A stretch of DNA of 61,693 bases. Origin: Rugosibacter sp. (lineage in GTDB: Bacteria > Pseudomonadota > Gammaproteobacteria > Burkholderiales > Rhodocyclaceae). The notes under the pieces were generated by a model. That model searched no databases. It saw only the letters and a list, made by a program, of their open reading frames with translations, and had not been told where the DNA came from. The first letter of the stretch is position 1. Every line of letters begins with the position of its first letter. Where the stretch lies: the NCBI GenBank assembly GCA_004322535.1, contig SCUZ01000092.1, forward strand, positions 1 to 61,693. Reading direction: 5' to 3'. A program made the position numbers and the translations under genes. Below are positions 21,218 through 29,829 of the stretch, piece by piece.

Positions 21218-22111
21218 CCAGTCGCGCGCCGGTAAAAAGTCCGTCATGAATTTTTCCTCTGCACTGCCGGCTACGGGATGCCAGTCGTAGCGCCACTTCA
21301 CCAGTGGCGGCAGTGACATCAAAATGGATTCTGTGCGTCCGCCCGACTGCAACCCAAACAGCGTGCCACGATCCCAGACGAGATTGAACTCGACATAGCG
21401 CCCGCGCCGATAGGCTTGAAAATCACGTTCGCGCTCGCCATAAGGCAAGTCGCGACGACGCTCGATAATCGGCAGATACGCGGCAGTAAATTGATTGCCT
21501 ACGCTCTGCATCAGGGCAAAGCAGCGCGCAAAGCCGCCTTCATTTAAGTCATCGAAAAAGATGCCGCCAATACCGCGCGCTTCGTTACGGTGTTTGAGAA
21601 AGAAATAGCGATCACACCAGGCTTTGTATTGGGGATAGAGGTCGTTGCCAAACGGGGTGAGGGCGTCAAGGCAGGCTTGATGAAACGTGGTGGCATCTTC
21701 TGCAAAACCGTAATACGGGGTTAAATCCATGCCGCCGCCAAACCACCAGACGGGCTCGCACCCCGCTTTTTCGGCGACAAAAAAACGCACATTCATATGC
21801 ACGGTGGGGCAGTAGGGATTACGTGGATGCAGCACCAGCGAAACACCCATGGCCTCCCAGCGGCAACCGGCCAATTCGGGCCGATGGCCGGTTGCCGAGG
21901 CGGGCATGGCCTCGCCTGTGACGTGGGAAAAATTAACCCCGCCACGTTCGAAAAAACCACCTTCTTCAATCAACCGGGAAATTCCGCCGCCACCTTCTGG
22001 GCGTTGCCATTCATCACGCCTAAAAGGCTCGCCATCCACAGCTTCCAGCGCGTCGACAATTTGCGCTTGCAGGCCAAGTAAATAGCGGCGAACGGCGGGG
22101 ATATCGATCAT
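21191..22111 (-). CDS. hemF: Oxygen-dependent coproporphyrinogen-III oxidase
   Basis: A 306-residue aerobic enzyme that oxidatively decarboxylates coproporphyrinogen III to protoporphyrinogen [62 protein letters not shown] and [23 protein letters not shown] are all present, so the protein is intact. It is the last gene of folD-purE-hemF, with a 4-nt ATGA overlap to purE, and converges on the hemCDXY operon, so two heme units face each other. Confidence 0.97.
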   Translation of the reverse strand: MIDIPAVRRYLLGLQAQIVDALEAVDGEPFRRDEWQRPEGGGGISRLIEEGGFFERGGVNFSHVTGEAMPASATGHRPELAGCRWEAMGVSLVLHPRNPYCPTVHMNVRFFVAEKAGCEPVWWFGGGMDLTPYYGFAEDATTFHQACLDALTPFGNDLYPQYKAWCDRYFFLKHRNEARGIGGIFFDDLNEGGFARCFALMQSVGNQFTAAYLPIIERRRDLPYGERERDFQAYRRGRYVEFNLVWDRGTLFGLQSGGRTESILMSLPPLVKWRYDWHPVAGSAEEKFMTDFLPARDWLDGSPIVA

Positions 22112-22605
22112 AGTTCAGGCAGGGTAATGCTCAGCATGCGTTCAGTTTGCGTGGCGCGAAAGGCGGTGAGTTTTGCATTGAGCACGGTATCCGTTCCTGC
22201 CAGAATGGCGACGGCCATCAGGGCGGCATTGGCTGCACCCGCTTCACCAATGGCAAAGGTGGCTACGGGAATGCCTTTGGGCATTTGCACAATGGCAAGC
22301 AGCGAGTCGATGCCTTGCAAGTGTTTCGATGGCATCGGCACACCGAGTACGGGCAAGGTGGTCTTGGCGGCCATCACACCGGGTAAATGGGCAGCGCCGC
22401 CCGCCCCGCCGATGAGCACACGCATGCCGCGGCCACTGGCTTTGACAACATAATCAAACAAGACATCGGGTGCGCGGTGGGCAGAGATCACGCGCGCCTC
22501 AAAGGGCACGCCAAATTCTTTGAGGATTTTTGCTGCGGCTTGCATGATGGGCCAGTCTGAGTCTGATCCCATGAGGATGCCAACGAGGGGTTGCGAATTG
22601 CTCAT
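22108..22605 (-). CDS. purE: 5-(carboxyamino)imidazole ribonucleotide mutase
   Basis: A 165-residue class I PurE that converts N5-CAIR to CAIR in purine synthesis. [22 protein letters not shown] and [14 protein letters not shown] are the substrate-binding and catalytic signatures; the histidine of SAHR is the acid/base. Its usual partner purK is not adjacent, being replaced here by hemF. Start and stop overlap folD and hemF by 4 nt each, indicating translational coupling. Confidence 0.96.
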   Translation of the reverse strand: MSNSQPLVGILMGSDSDWPIMQAAAKILKEFGVPFEARVISAHRAPDVLFDYVVKASGRGMRVLIGGAGGAAHLPGVMAAKTTLPVLGVPMPSKHLQGIDSLLAIVQMPKGIPVATFAIGEAGAANAALMAVAILAGTDTVLNAKLTAFRATQTERMLSITLPEL

Positions 22606-23489
22606 GTGTTTTCCTTTAGTGAGTTAAAAATGAGGGGGTGCAAGGCCGAACGTTCCGCGGCTTCCAGGGTGTTGGCCAGCAACATGGTGATGGTCATCGG
22701 GCCTACGCCACCCGGTACGGGGGTGATCGCGGCGCAGACTTCGTTGGTGCTGGCGAAATCGACATCGCCACACAATGTGCCATCGGGCAGGCGATTGATG
22801 CCCACATCAATCACGATGGCACCTGGCTTGATCATCTCGCCCGTGATCATTTTTGGCCGCCCGACCGCCGCCACCAGAATGTCTGCACGGCGCGTATGCA
22901 AGGCCAGATCACGGGTTTGCGAGTGGCAGATGGTGACCGTGCAGCCTTGGGCCAATAACAGCAGCGCCATGGGTTTGCCGACGATGTTGCTGCGCCCGAC
23001 AATGACTGCTTCTGCGCCTGCCAGCGGAGTATTGATAGATGCCAGCATCTTCATGATGCCATACGGTGTGCAGGGAATAAACCGTGGTTTGCCTTGGGCG
23101 AGCGCGCCGATATTTTGCGCATGAAAACCATCTACATCTTTTTCAACAGCGATGGCTTCGAGCATGGCATCGGTATCGAACTGTTTGGGCAGCGGTAGCT
23201 GCACCAGAATGCCATGCACCTCGGCATCGCGATTCAATTCGTCAATCTTGGCCAACACGATGGCGGGATCGACATCACTGGCGAAAGTGAAATGCAAAGA
23301 ACGGATACCGATTTTTTCACACGCGGCGACCTTGTTGCGCACGTAAACTGCTGACGCTGCATCGTCGCCTACTAAAATGACCGCCAACGCAGGGATGATG
23401 CCGCGTGCTTTGAGTGTGCTGGCGCGAACGGCTAAATCACCGCGCACTGTGGCGGCGAGGGCGTTGCCATCGATGAGGCGGGCTGTCAT
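22602..23489 (-). CDS. folD: Methylenetetrahydrofolate dehydrogenase / methenyltetrahydrofolate cyclohydrolase
   Basis: A 295-residue bifunctional folate enzyme that interconverts 5,10-methylene- and 10-formyl-tetrahydrofolate with NADP. The substrate region [16 protein letters not shown] contains the catalytic lysine; [35 protein letters not shown] and [17 protein letters not shown] are conserved, and [11 protein letters not shown] closes the protein. Leader of folD-purE-hemF. The link with purE is functional, since 10-formyl-THF feeds purine synthesis. Confidence 0.97.
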   Translation of the reverse strand: MTARLIDGNALAATVRGDLAVRASTLKARGIIPALAVILVGDDAASAVYVRNKVAACEKIGIRSLHFTFASDVDPAIVLAKIDELNRDAEVHGILVQLPLPKQFDTDAMLEAIAVEKDVDGFHAQNIGALAQGKPRFIPCTPYGIMKMLASINTPLAGAEAVIVGRSNIVGKPMALLLLAQGCTVTICHSQTRDLALHTRRADILVAAVGRPKMITGEMIKPGAIVIDVGINRLPDGTLCGDVDFASTNEVCAAITPVPGGVGPMTITMLLANTLEAAERSALHPLIFNSLKENT

Positions 23490-23638
23490 TGATCGGGTCT
23501 CCGTCGCCAGAGGGATTAACCTCAGAGGGGCGAATAAAAAGGCGGATTATCCTTGATCATGCACTGAGCGTCTAGCCTCGATCATCTTGGCACTGTTTTA
23601 GCCTGTTCAACGCTGATCCTGGCCGGTTACAATTCGGC

Positions 23639-25120
23639 ATGAACTTGCCTTTGTTGCGTACTACAGAACTACGCGCTTTTGAGACCTCCCATGTGCATGA
23701 TCAGCCCTCGTTGATGGAACGGGCAGGGCGTGCTGCGGCCGTCATCGCCATGCGCCTGCTTGGTGCTAGCCGTGCCCCGGTGCTGATTTTTGCGGGGCCG
23801 GGAAATAATGGGGGCGATGCGTTTGTGCTGGCGCGTGTGCTGCATGAGAACAAAATTCTTGTGCAGGTGGTGTTTTTGGGTGACGAGAGCCGTTTGCCGC
23901 CTGATGCCCGGCAGACGCTCGCCCAGTGGCGTGCCACCGGCGCCGAGTTTTCAACTACCGTGCCTGCGGGTGATTATGGTTTGGTGGTGGATGGCTTGTT
24001 TGGTATTGGGCTCACGCGTCCCATTGCAGGAGTGCATGCCGCCGTGATCGGTCGTATCAACCAGTTTGCCGGCCCCGTGCTGGCGCTGGATATTCCGAGT
24101 GGGCTGAATGCGGATACAGGTGGTGTCGCAGGCAATGATCGCGAGCCAGGCTGTGTTGTGTGCGCAACGCATACGATCAGTTTTATTGCTGGCAAGCCCG
24201 GGTTGTTTACACTCGATGGGCCGGATCATTGCGGTCAAGTCAGCATCGATGCGCTCGGCTTGGCGAATGTCATTATCGCCCCGGGCGGGCTGTTGGCGAT
24301 TGACGATTTTCGCGAGCATTTGCAGAGTCGGCAACGCAACACGCATAAAGGCCGGTTTGGTTCGCTTGCCGTGATTGGCGGAGCGCATGGCATGAGTGGC
24401 GCGGCATTACTGGCTGGTCGGGCGGCGGTACATCTGGGCGCGGGGCGCGTATTTGTCGGGCTGCTGGAAACATTGCCCGTTGATCCGGTGCAACCGGAAC
24501 TCATGCTGCGTTCAGTAAACGATGCGTTAGCGCAGGCGACAACTGCGGTTATCGGCCCCGGTTTGGGTATTTCCGACGCTGCGCTGGATATTCTGCGCCG
24601 CATCACCAGCGCCGATTTTTCATTGCTGCTGGATGCTGATGCATTGAATCTGCTGGCGTTACACCCTGTGCTGGCACGTCAAATTGCCCATCGCGCGGCA
24701 CCCACCGTGCTCACCCCGCATCCCGCGGAAGCCGCCCGCCTGCTATCCGTACCCGTTGCAGCAATCCAGTCTGACAGGGTGATTGCCGCACTGGAAATCG
24801 CACACCGATTCAACGCCTCTATCGCGCTTAAAGGTTGTGGCACCGTGATTGCTCATCCCGATGGACGATGGCGCATTAACCCGACAGGCAATGCGGGCCT
24901 TGCGTCTGGCGGGACAGGTGACGTGCTGGCCGGTATGGTGGGGGCGTTACTAGCTCAAGGTTGGCCGGCGGCAAGCGCCTTGTCGTGCGGTGTTTATTTA
25001 CATGGTGCCGCCGCCGATGCGCTAGTGCAAGCCGCGCAGGGGCCGATTGGCCTGACTGCTGGCGAAATCATCCCTGCGGCACGCCGCCTTTTCAACGATT
25101 GGATTGCAACCCATGCCTGA
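23639..25120 (+). CDS. nnr: Bifunctional NAD(P)H-hydrate repair enzyme (epimerase + ADP-dependent dehydratase)
   Basis: A 493-residue fusion that repairs hydrated, inactive NAD(P)H. The N-terminal ~205 residues form the epimerase (YjeF_N) with FAGPGNNGGDAFVLARVL and LDIPSGLNADTG. The rest is the ribokinase-like dehydratase with GRFGSLAVIGGAHGMSGAALL, LTPHPAEAARLL and the catalytic NAGLASGGTGDVLAGMVGAL. A copy of the dispersed repeat encodes RRITSADFS just before the LLLDADALNLL strand of the dehydratase domain without breaking the frame. The stop overlaps the next gene. Confidence 0.95.
   Translation: MNLPLLRTTELRAFETSHVHDQPSLMERAGRAAAVIAMRLLGASRAPVLIFAGPGNNGGDAFVLARVLHENKILVQVVFLGDESRLPPDARQTLAQWRATGAEFSTTVPAGDYGLVVDGLFGIGLTRPIAGVHAAVIGRINQFAGPVLALDIPSGLNADTGGVAGNDREPGCVVCATHTISFIAGKPGLFTLDGPDHCGQVSIDALGLANVIIAPGGLLAIDDFREHLQSRQRNTHKGRFGSLAVIGGAHGMSGAALLAGRAAVHLGAGRVFVGLLETLPVDPVQPELMLRSVNDALAQATTAVIGPGLGISDAALDILRRITSADFSLLLDADALNLLALHPVLARQIAHRAAPTVLTPHPAEAARLLSVPVAAIQSDRVIAALEIAHRFNASIALKGCGTVIAHPDGRWRINPTGNAGLASGGTGDVLAGMVGALLAQGWPAASALSCGVYLHGAAADALVQAAQGPIGLTAGEIIPAARRLFNDWIATHA
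24596..24620 (-). repeat. Dispersed 25-bp repeat, copy 6 (inside nnr)
   Basis: A 23 of 25 match, in frame inside the dehydratase half of nnr and translated RRITSADF, the same peptide produced by the copy upstream of the AEC permease. Confidence 0.85.
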
Positions 25121-26009
25121 ATCCCGGCCCCTCCTTGGCATACTTTACCTAATGGGTGCCGTTTTTCTCTTTACTGCGCTTGACGCCACATCAAAATATC
25201 TGACGCAAACGTTTCCTTTACCCATGATTGTCTGGGCGCGTTATGGGATCCATCTCTTGCTGATGGTGGTCTTTCTTGCCCCAACCATGCGCTCAAGTCT
25301 GATTACGACAAAACATCCCTGGCAACAAATTGCCCGTGGCGTGGTGTTGATGACAACTTCATGTTTTGGCATTGCCGGCTTTAGCATGCTGCCCTTGGCC
25401 GAAGCCACGGCGGTGATTTTTCTTTCCCCCTTGATCGTGGTGTTGCTGGCTCGCTGGCTCTTGGCTGAAAAAATTACGCTGGGACGATGGTTTGCAATCG
25501 CAGCGGGTTTTTTGGGTGTACTGCTGATTGCCAGGCCGGGCGGTGCGGTATCAGTCAAAGGCCTGCTATTGATGGTTATCACGGCTTTTTTGTATGCCAT
25601 TTACCAAATCCAGACACGGCGTCTATCGCCCCATGAAAATTCACTGACCATGCTGTTTTATGGGGCATTGGTGGGTTCGATTGGCTTGAGTATTGCCGTG
25701 CCGTTTTATTGGGGCGGGCCGACACCGAACACGTTTCAGATATTCCAGATTCTTTCTTTGGGTGTGCTGGGTGGATTAGGTCACTGGTTATTCATTATGG
25801 CTTTTCGGCATGCCAAGGCCTCCACGCTGGCTCCTTTCACGTATGCGCAATTGGTTTGGGCGACGGTGCTGGGCTGGTTGGTTTATGACCATTTACCCGA
25901 TGGATTGGCAATACTCGGAATCATCATCATTGCTGTGAGCAGCATGTCCATCGCGTTCTCCGAGCGTTTCAAGAAGCCCCTTGCGCCGGATACGGATACA
26001 GCATATTGA
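25113..26009 (+). CDS. DMT-family (EamA) transporter
   Basis: A 298-residue inner-membrane protein with about ten hydrophobic helices arranged as two EamA halves, of the drug/metabolite transporter superfamily. LEMs such as FSMLPLAEATAVIFLSPLIV in the first half and LAPFTYAQLVWATVLGWLVY in the second are typical. The substrate cannot be predicted. The ATG is chosen because it overlaps the nnr stop by 8 nt; an upstream TTG is less likely. The 3' end overlaps the convergent glutamate-synthase-like gene by 41 bp. Confidence 0.85.
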   Translation: MPESRPLLGILYLMGAVFLFTALDATSKYLTQTFPLPMIVWARYGIHLLLMVVFLAPTMRSSLITTKHPWQQIARGVVLMTTSCFGIAGFSMLPLAEATAVIFLSPLIVVLLARWLLAEKITLGRWFAIAAGFLGVLLIARPGGAVSVKGLLLMVITAFLYAIYQIQTRRLSPHENSLTMLFYGALVGSIGLSIAVPFYWGGPTPNTFQIFQILSLGVLGGLGHWLFIMAFRHAKASTLAPFTYAQLVWATVLGWLVYDHLPDGLAILGIIIIAVSSMSIAFSERFKKPLAPDTDTAY

Positions 26010-27447
26010 GCGCTGTAGTGCGGCCGTCCGCACCCGCAATGCGCACATGCTCGCGGCGAAACTCGCGGGCATGGCGCAAGCCGCAACTGTGCGCGATCAT
26101 GTCAATTTCCTTGTTGATGTTGAGGCAATAGTTCGCTACTCGTTCAAGTTTTTCTTCCACCACCAGCCCGCGTTGCAGCTTGGCATTATGCGTTGTGATG
26201 CCGGTGGGGCAGGTGTTGGTGTGACAACGCAAGGCTTGAATGCAGCCTAGCGAAAACATGAAGCCACGCGCGGTATTCACGTAATCCGCACCGCACGCCA
26301 AAGCCCATGCAGCGCGCGCCGAGGTGACCAGTTGCCCTGAGGCAATGATTTTCACCCGATCTTTTATACCCGCTTCCAGCAGCGCATCCACTGCGCGTGG
26401 CAAGGCTTCGTCAATTGATAAGCCCATATGGTCGGCCAGCGCTTGAGGCGCAGCTCCTGAGCCCCCTTCGCCACCATCAATGGCAATAAAGTCTGGCGCA
26501 TCGTTCAGGCCGCGCCGTACTACGGCTTCAGTGAGCTGATTCATGAAGTCCCATCCGCCGATGGCTGTCTTGATGCCTACTGGTTTGCCGGTGATATCGC
26601 GTACGCGGACAATCATGTTGAGCAGTTCATCAATATTGGCAATATCCAGATGTCGATTGGGCGAGAGCGAATCCATGCCCGGTGAAATCCCGCGAATGCG
26701 GGCGATTTCAGCGGTCACTTTACCGCCCGGCAGCACGCCGCCTTTGCCCGGTTTGGCACCTTGCGAAAGCTTGATCTCGAATGCGCGAACAGTGTCATGC
26801 GCGGCTATTTCACGCAATTTCTCTTTGGAAAGGTTGCCCTCGTGGTCGCGTACGCCATACTTTGCTGTTCCGATCTGCATCACTACATCGCAGCCACCTT
26901 CGAGATGATAAGGGGAGAGCCCGCCCTCGCCCGTATCAATCCAGCAACCCGCTTTGGCCGCACCATGCGATAACGCACTGACGGCCGGTTGGGAGATGGC
27001 GCCAAAACTCATGCCGCTGATATTGACCAACGAGCGGGTGACGAATGGTTTTTCGCACCAGCCTTCACCCATCGTTAATGGTGGGGCGGGTAACCGGTTA
27101 CTTTCCAAAACAGGAAACGGCGCATTCACAAAAATCAACGCGCCTGGTTCGCGCAGGTTGTAGGTGGAACCAAACCCCAGCACGCCACCTTCATTTTTGG
27201 CCATGCGGTAAACCCAGCTGCGCGTTGCCCGATTGAAGGGGCGTTCATCACGATCCCCCAGGAAAAAGTATTGCCGAAAGTATTCCCCAAGTTGTTCAAA
27301 AAAGTAACGCAACCGGCCAATGAGCGGAAAGTTGCGCAATATCGCATGCTTTTTTTGTGTGATGTCCTTGAGATAAAAATAGATCATCACAATTGCTAGC
27401 GCGAGGGCAATGAGCACCCCGAGACTGACCGAGAACACACCGAACAT
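25969..27447 (-). CDS. Membrane-anchored FMN-binding glutamate synthase-like protein
   Basis: A 492-residue protein with one N-terminal membrane helix (VLIALALAIVMIYFYL, residues ~11-27) and a TIM-barrel domain matching the FMN/ferredoxin-type synthase domain of glutamate synthase: SLVNISGMSFGAISQPAVSAL, SQGAKPGKGGVLPGGKV, DGGEGGSGAAPQALADHMG and the cysteine segment RCHTNTCPTGITTH. There is no glutaminase domain, so it is not a complete GltB. Stand-alone proteins of this kind are widespread but their substrate is unproven; amino-acid or redox metabolism at the membrane is a reasonable inference. Confidence 0.8.
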   Translation of the reverse strand: MFGVFSVSLGVLIALALAIVMIYFYLKDITQKKHAILRNFPLIGRLRYFFEQLGEYFRQYFFLGDRDERPFNRATRSWVYRMAKNEGGVLGFGSTYNLREPGALIFVNAPFPVLESNRLPAPPLTMGEGWCEKPFVTRSLVNISGMSFGAISQPAVSALSHGAAKAGCWIDTGEGGLSPYHLEGGCDVVMQIGTAKYGVRDHEGNLSKEKLREIAAHDTVRAFEIKLSQGAKPGKGGVLPGGKVTAEIARIRGISPGMDSLSPNRHLDIANIDELLNMIVRVRDITGKPVGIKTAIGGWDFMNQLTEAVVRRGLNDAPDFIAIDGGEGGSGAAPQALADHMGLSIDEALPRAVDALLEAGIKDRVKIIASGQLVTSARAAWALACGADYVNTARGFMFSLGCIQALRCHTNTCPTGITTHNAKLQRGLVVEEKLERVANYCLNINKEIDMIAHSCGLRHAREFRREHVRIAGADGRTTALNMLYPYPAQGAS

Positions 27448-27502
27448 TTGACTTCCCCCCTGTTAGAATCAATTAGAACTTATTCAAGCTCAACAACATA
27501 AT

Positions 27503-28360
27503 ATGGAAAATTTGCAAAACCCGCTCATACTGGCGGCTGAAATTGAACGCAATGTGCTCACTGCGCTAGCTGAAGATATTGGTGGCGGTGATATAACCGC
27601 ATTGCTCACCCCGGCTGATCGGCGTTCACAAGGCATGGTTGTTTGCCGTGAAGACGCCGTATTAGCGGGTACTGATTGGTTTAATGCCTGCTTTCATCGG
27701 CTAGACCCAACGGCCGTCATTCACTGGACAGCGAATGACGGGGAGCACATCGGTGCAGGGCAAACACTCTGTCAGATAGAAGCGAATACGCGCGCGCTAT
27801 TAACTGCAGAGCGTACGGCGCTTAATTTCGTACAGCTGCTCTCGGCGACGGCAACGACCACACGCGCGTATGTTGAGGCAGTAAACGGCACACGCGCACG
27901 TATTGTGGATACCCGCAAAACCGTGCCGGGTTTACGCTTGGCGCAAAAATACGCAGTGACGTGCGGCGGGGGAACGAATCATCGGCTCGGCCTCTACGAT
28001 GGGATATTGATCAAGGAAAATCACATCATCGCCGCAGGTGGCGTGATGCCAGCACTAGAACGCGCCCGCGCCATTGTCCACGGGGACATCTTTATTCAGA
28101 TTGAGGTCGAAACACTGGCACAGCTGCGCGAAGCATTAGATGCGGGTGCACGGCTGATTTTGCTGGATAACATGAGCCTCGCGCAAATGCATGAAGCCGT
28201 CGCCTTAACCGCTGACCGCGCACAACTGGAAGCTTCCGGTGGTGTCAGTCTGAAAACGGTGCGCAGTATTGCTGAAACTGGCGTGGATCGCATCTCTATT
28301 GGCAGCTTGACTAAAGACGTGCGTGCAATAGACCTTTCTTTGCGGCACAGTGAAGGTTGA
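27503..28360 (+). CDS. nadC: Nicotinate-nucleotide pyrophosphorylase (quinolinate phosphoribosyltransferase)
   Basis: A 285-residue enzyme joining quinolinate and PRPP to nicotinate mononucleotide with loss of CO2 in de novo NAD synthesis. TAERTALNFVQLLSATATTT, VDTRKTVPGLRLAQKYAV, GGGTNHRLGLYDGILIKENH and IEVETLAQLREALDAGA show the substrate-binding arginines and lysines. It follows a short promoter region with its own start and ends 53 bp before the tRNA-Ser gene. Confidence 0.97.
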   Translation: MENLQNPLILAAEIERNVLTALAEDIGGGDITALLTPADRRSQGMVVCREDAVLAGTDWFNACFHRLDPTAVIHWTANDGEHIGAGQTLCQIEANTRALLTAERTALNFVQLLSATATTTRAYVEAVNGTRARIVDTRKTVPGLRLAQKYAVTCGGGTNHRLGLYDGILIKENHIIAAGGVMPALERARAIVHGDIFIQIEVETLAQLREALDAGARLILLDNMSLAQMHEAVALTADRAQLEASGGVSLKTVRSIAETGVDRISIGSLTKDVRAIDLSLRHSEG

Positions 28361-28413
28361 TTCTGCTAGAATCCGCGCCCTGCTAGGCCAAGTGAAACAA
28401 GGCCAACACCTGT

Positions 28414-28503
28414 GGAGAGGTGGATGAGCGGTTTAAGTCGCACGCCTGGAAAGCGTGTTTAGGTGTAAGCCTAACGCGGGTTCGAATCCCGCCCTCTCCG
28501 CCA
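28414..28503 (+). tRNA. serX: tRNA-Ser (anticodon GGA)
   Basis: A 90-nt class II tRNA with acceptor stem GGAGAGG/CCTCTCC, discriminator G and encoded CCA. The anticodon stem CACGC/GCGTG encloses loop CTGGAAA, giving anticodon GGA; a long variable arm (TTTAGGTGTAAGCCTAA region) identifies serine. Its last 17 nt plus two following bases are duplicated 2.36 kb downstream, marking it as the integration site of the adjoining island. Confidence 0.95.
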
Positions 28504-28505
28504 AC
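28487..28505 (+). repeat. Attachment-type direct repeat, left copy (in tRNA-Ser)
   Basis: The 3' end of the tRNA, TCCCGCCCTCTCCGCCAAC, recurs exactly at the right end of the island. Duplication of a tRNA 3' end is the normal footprint of tyrosine-recombinase integration. Confidence 0.88.
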
Positions 28506-28557
28506 TGATTTAAGCTGTTGAATCCTCAGCAGTCATTTGATTTTCCGTAGGTTTTTT

Positions 28558-28572
28558 GTGTTGCTACAAAAG
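28558..28572 (+). repeat. 15-bp direct repeat GTGTTGCTACAAAAG, left copy
   Basis: Identical to a copy near the right end of the island. A second TGCTACA half-motif follows within 8 bp. Its placement inside both attachment ends suggests integrase or excisionase arm-type binding sites, an inference from position only. Confidence 0.5.
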
Positions 28573-28597
28573 AGTGCTACATGGCACACCACGGAAA

Positions 28598-28825
28598 ATG
28601 TTAAGCACATCCCCATATCTTCTCCGTCGCTGCGACGCCTACTCGTTTCGTATCGCGATACCTCAAGCATTGCAAGCATTATTCGGATGTCGTGAGATAC
28701 TCCGGTCATTGAAGACATGCGATAAGCGCAGAGCTGCGCCGCTTGCTCTCCATCTAGCCGCACAAGCAAAACAATTATTTAATCGGCTAGGAGGTGTTGG
28801 ATTGAAAACGGGGGGAGAGTGCTAG
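28598..28825 (+). pseudogene. Truncated tyrosine-type integrase, N-terminal remnant
   Basis: A 75-residue reading frame beginning MLSTSPYLLRR. Its pattern, YLLRR-x-YSFRIAIPQALQALFG then EILRSLKTCDKRRAAPLALHLA, matches the N-terminal arm-binding region common in tRNA-targeting integrases of phages and islands. Full proteins of this type have about 400 residues with a catalytic R-H-R-Y domain; here a stop codon ends the frame and no catalytic domain follows in any frame before the defence genes. Its site beside the tRNA and its direction fit an ancestral integrase of this island. Confidence 0.75.
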
Positions 28826-28928
28826 GGAGTACAGCAGTAGCACGGAGGCCGATACGCCAATGAATCGGAAAGCCTACGACGCCCTCCGGGAACTCACTTC
28901 GCGCATGCGGACGGAAACAGTCAAATAG

Positions 28929-29298
28929 TAAGGCTTGCGGATTTTGCGGGGAAGCGAAGCACGTAAATGCTTATTCTATTGTATTGCGAGCGGGTGATCC
29001 TTATAACTACTGTATTACATTATTATGTACATGGTATTTATGCAGACTGATACACCAAGTGTACGTTCTGCAAGAGTAATGGGAGAGCTAATCAGTCGAT
29101 GCTGGAGGGCGGGTAATCCTAGAAGGAAAGTTCATCTGCGAATGTAGTGCAATGAAAATTTTTGGCAAAAACTTGACCGAACCTTATATGTGGATTTTTG
29201 ATATGCCGAGACTCACGACAGCCTTACCCAATGTTGTACTTGTCATAGATAGATAAAAATGGTCCCATATAAAAATCACGTAGAGCGCGAGAGACACT
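28929..29298. other. Non-coding stretch inside the island
   Basis: About 370 bp, A/T-rich, between the integrase remnant and the membrane effector gene. No convincing reading frame; it should contain the promoter of the defence cassette and probably the eroded remains of the integrase gene region. Confidence 0.5.
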
Positions 29299-29829
29299 AT
29301 GACAGATGATGAAAAATTGAAAGTATGGTCAGGCTACGCTGAAATAAGTAGGAAGTGGATAACTGTGATGGATGCCAAAGCAGGTTTTATCTCGGGATTA
29401 AATTTCGGGCTATTGGCATTGCTCTGGTCCGGTGCAAAAATTCAAGACGGAGGGTGTCTGACAAAATGGCTTGGGGTCATTGCTACACTTTTAATAGTTG
29501 TCTCGGTAATTTGCGCTATTGTGTCGGCGATCCCTCGGGAGTCGCTAAGTAAAATATTTGGTAAAGGCATTCGCTGGAGCGGCAACTACAAGCCGTTTAG
29601 TTACTACGGTTTTGTCGCTCAAACATTCGAGCCATCAGACTTTGAACGTCTCAAGACCGAAGCAAACACTCTTGATACCGCGCGAGTTGCCGAAGAGGCT
29701 CTTGAGCAACATTTTGTTCTCTCACACACGATTGCCCGCAAATCAGGTTATGTGAGGATTGCGGGCTCGTTGCTGGCGGGAGCTACATGCCTATCCGGTC
29801 TGACAGTGATTGCGAGACTTCTTTCGTGA
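29299..29829 (+). CDS. pycTM: Pycsar-type transmembrane effector (PycTM-like)
   Basis: A 176-residue membrane protein. An N-terminal amphipathic segment ending in RKWITVMDAKAGF leads into helix 1 (residues ~29-45), helix 2 is ~57-78, a charged helical region spans ~105-150, and helix 3 is ~152-174. The W-x4-D-x-K-A pattern directly before the first helix is the hallmark of the Pycsar effector family (DUF5706-like). In the described systems the effector is switched on by cCMP or cUMP and damages the inner membrane, stopping phage growth at the cost of the cell. The next gene, overlapping it, encodes a nucleotide cyclase, the expected partner. Function is inferred from family and neighbourhood. 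Confidence 0.82.
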   Translation: MTDDEKLKVWSGYAEISRKWITVMDAKAGFISGLNFGLLALLWSGAKIQDGGCLTKWLGVIATLLIVVSVICAIVSAIPRESLSKIFGKGIRWSGNYKPFSYYGFVAQTFEPSDFERLKTEANTLDTARVAEEALEQHFVLSHTIARKSGYVRIAGSLLAGATCLSGLTVIARLLS

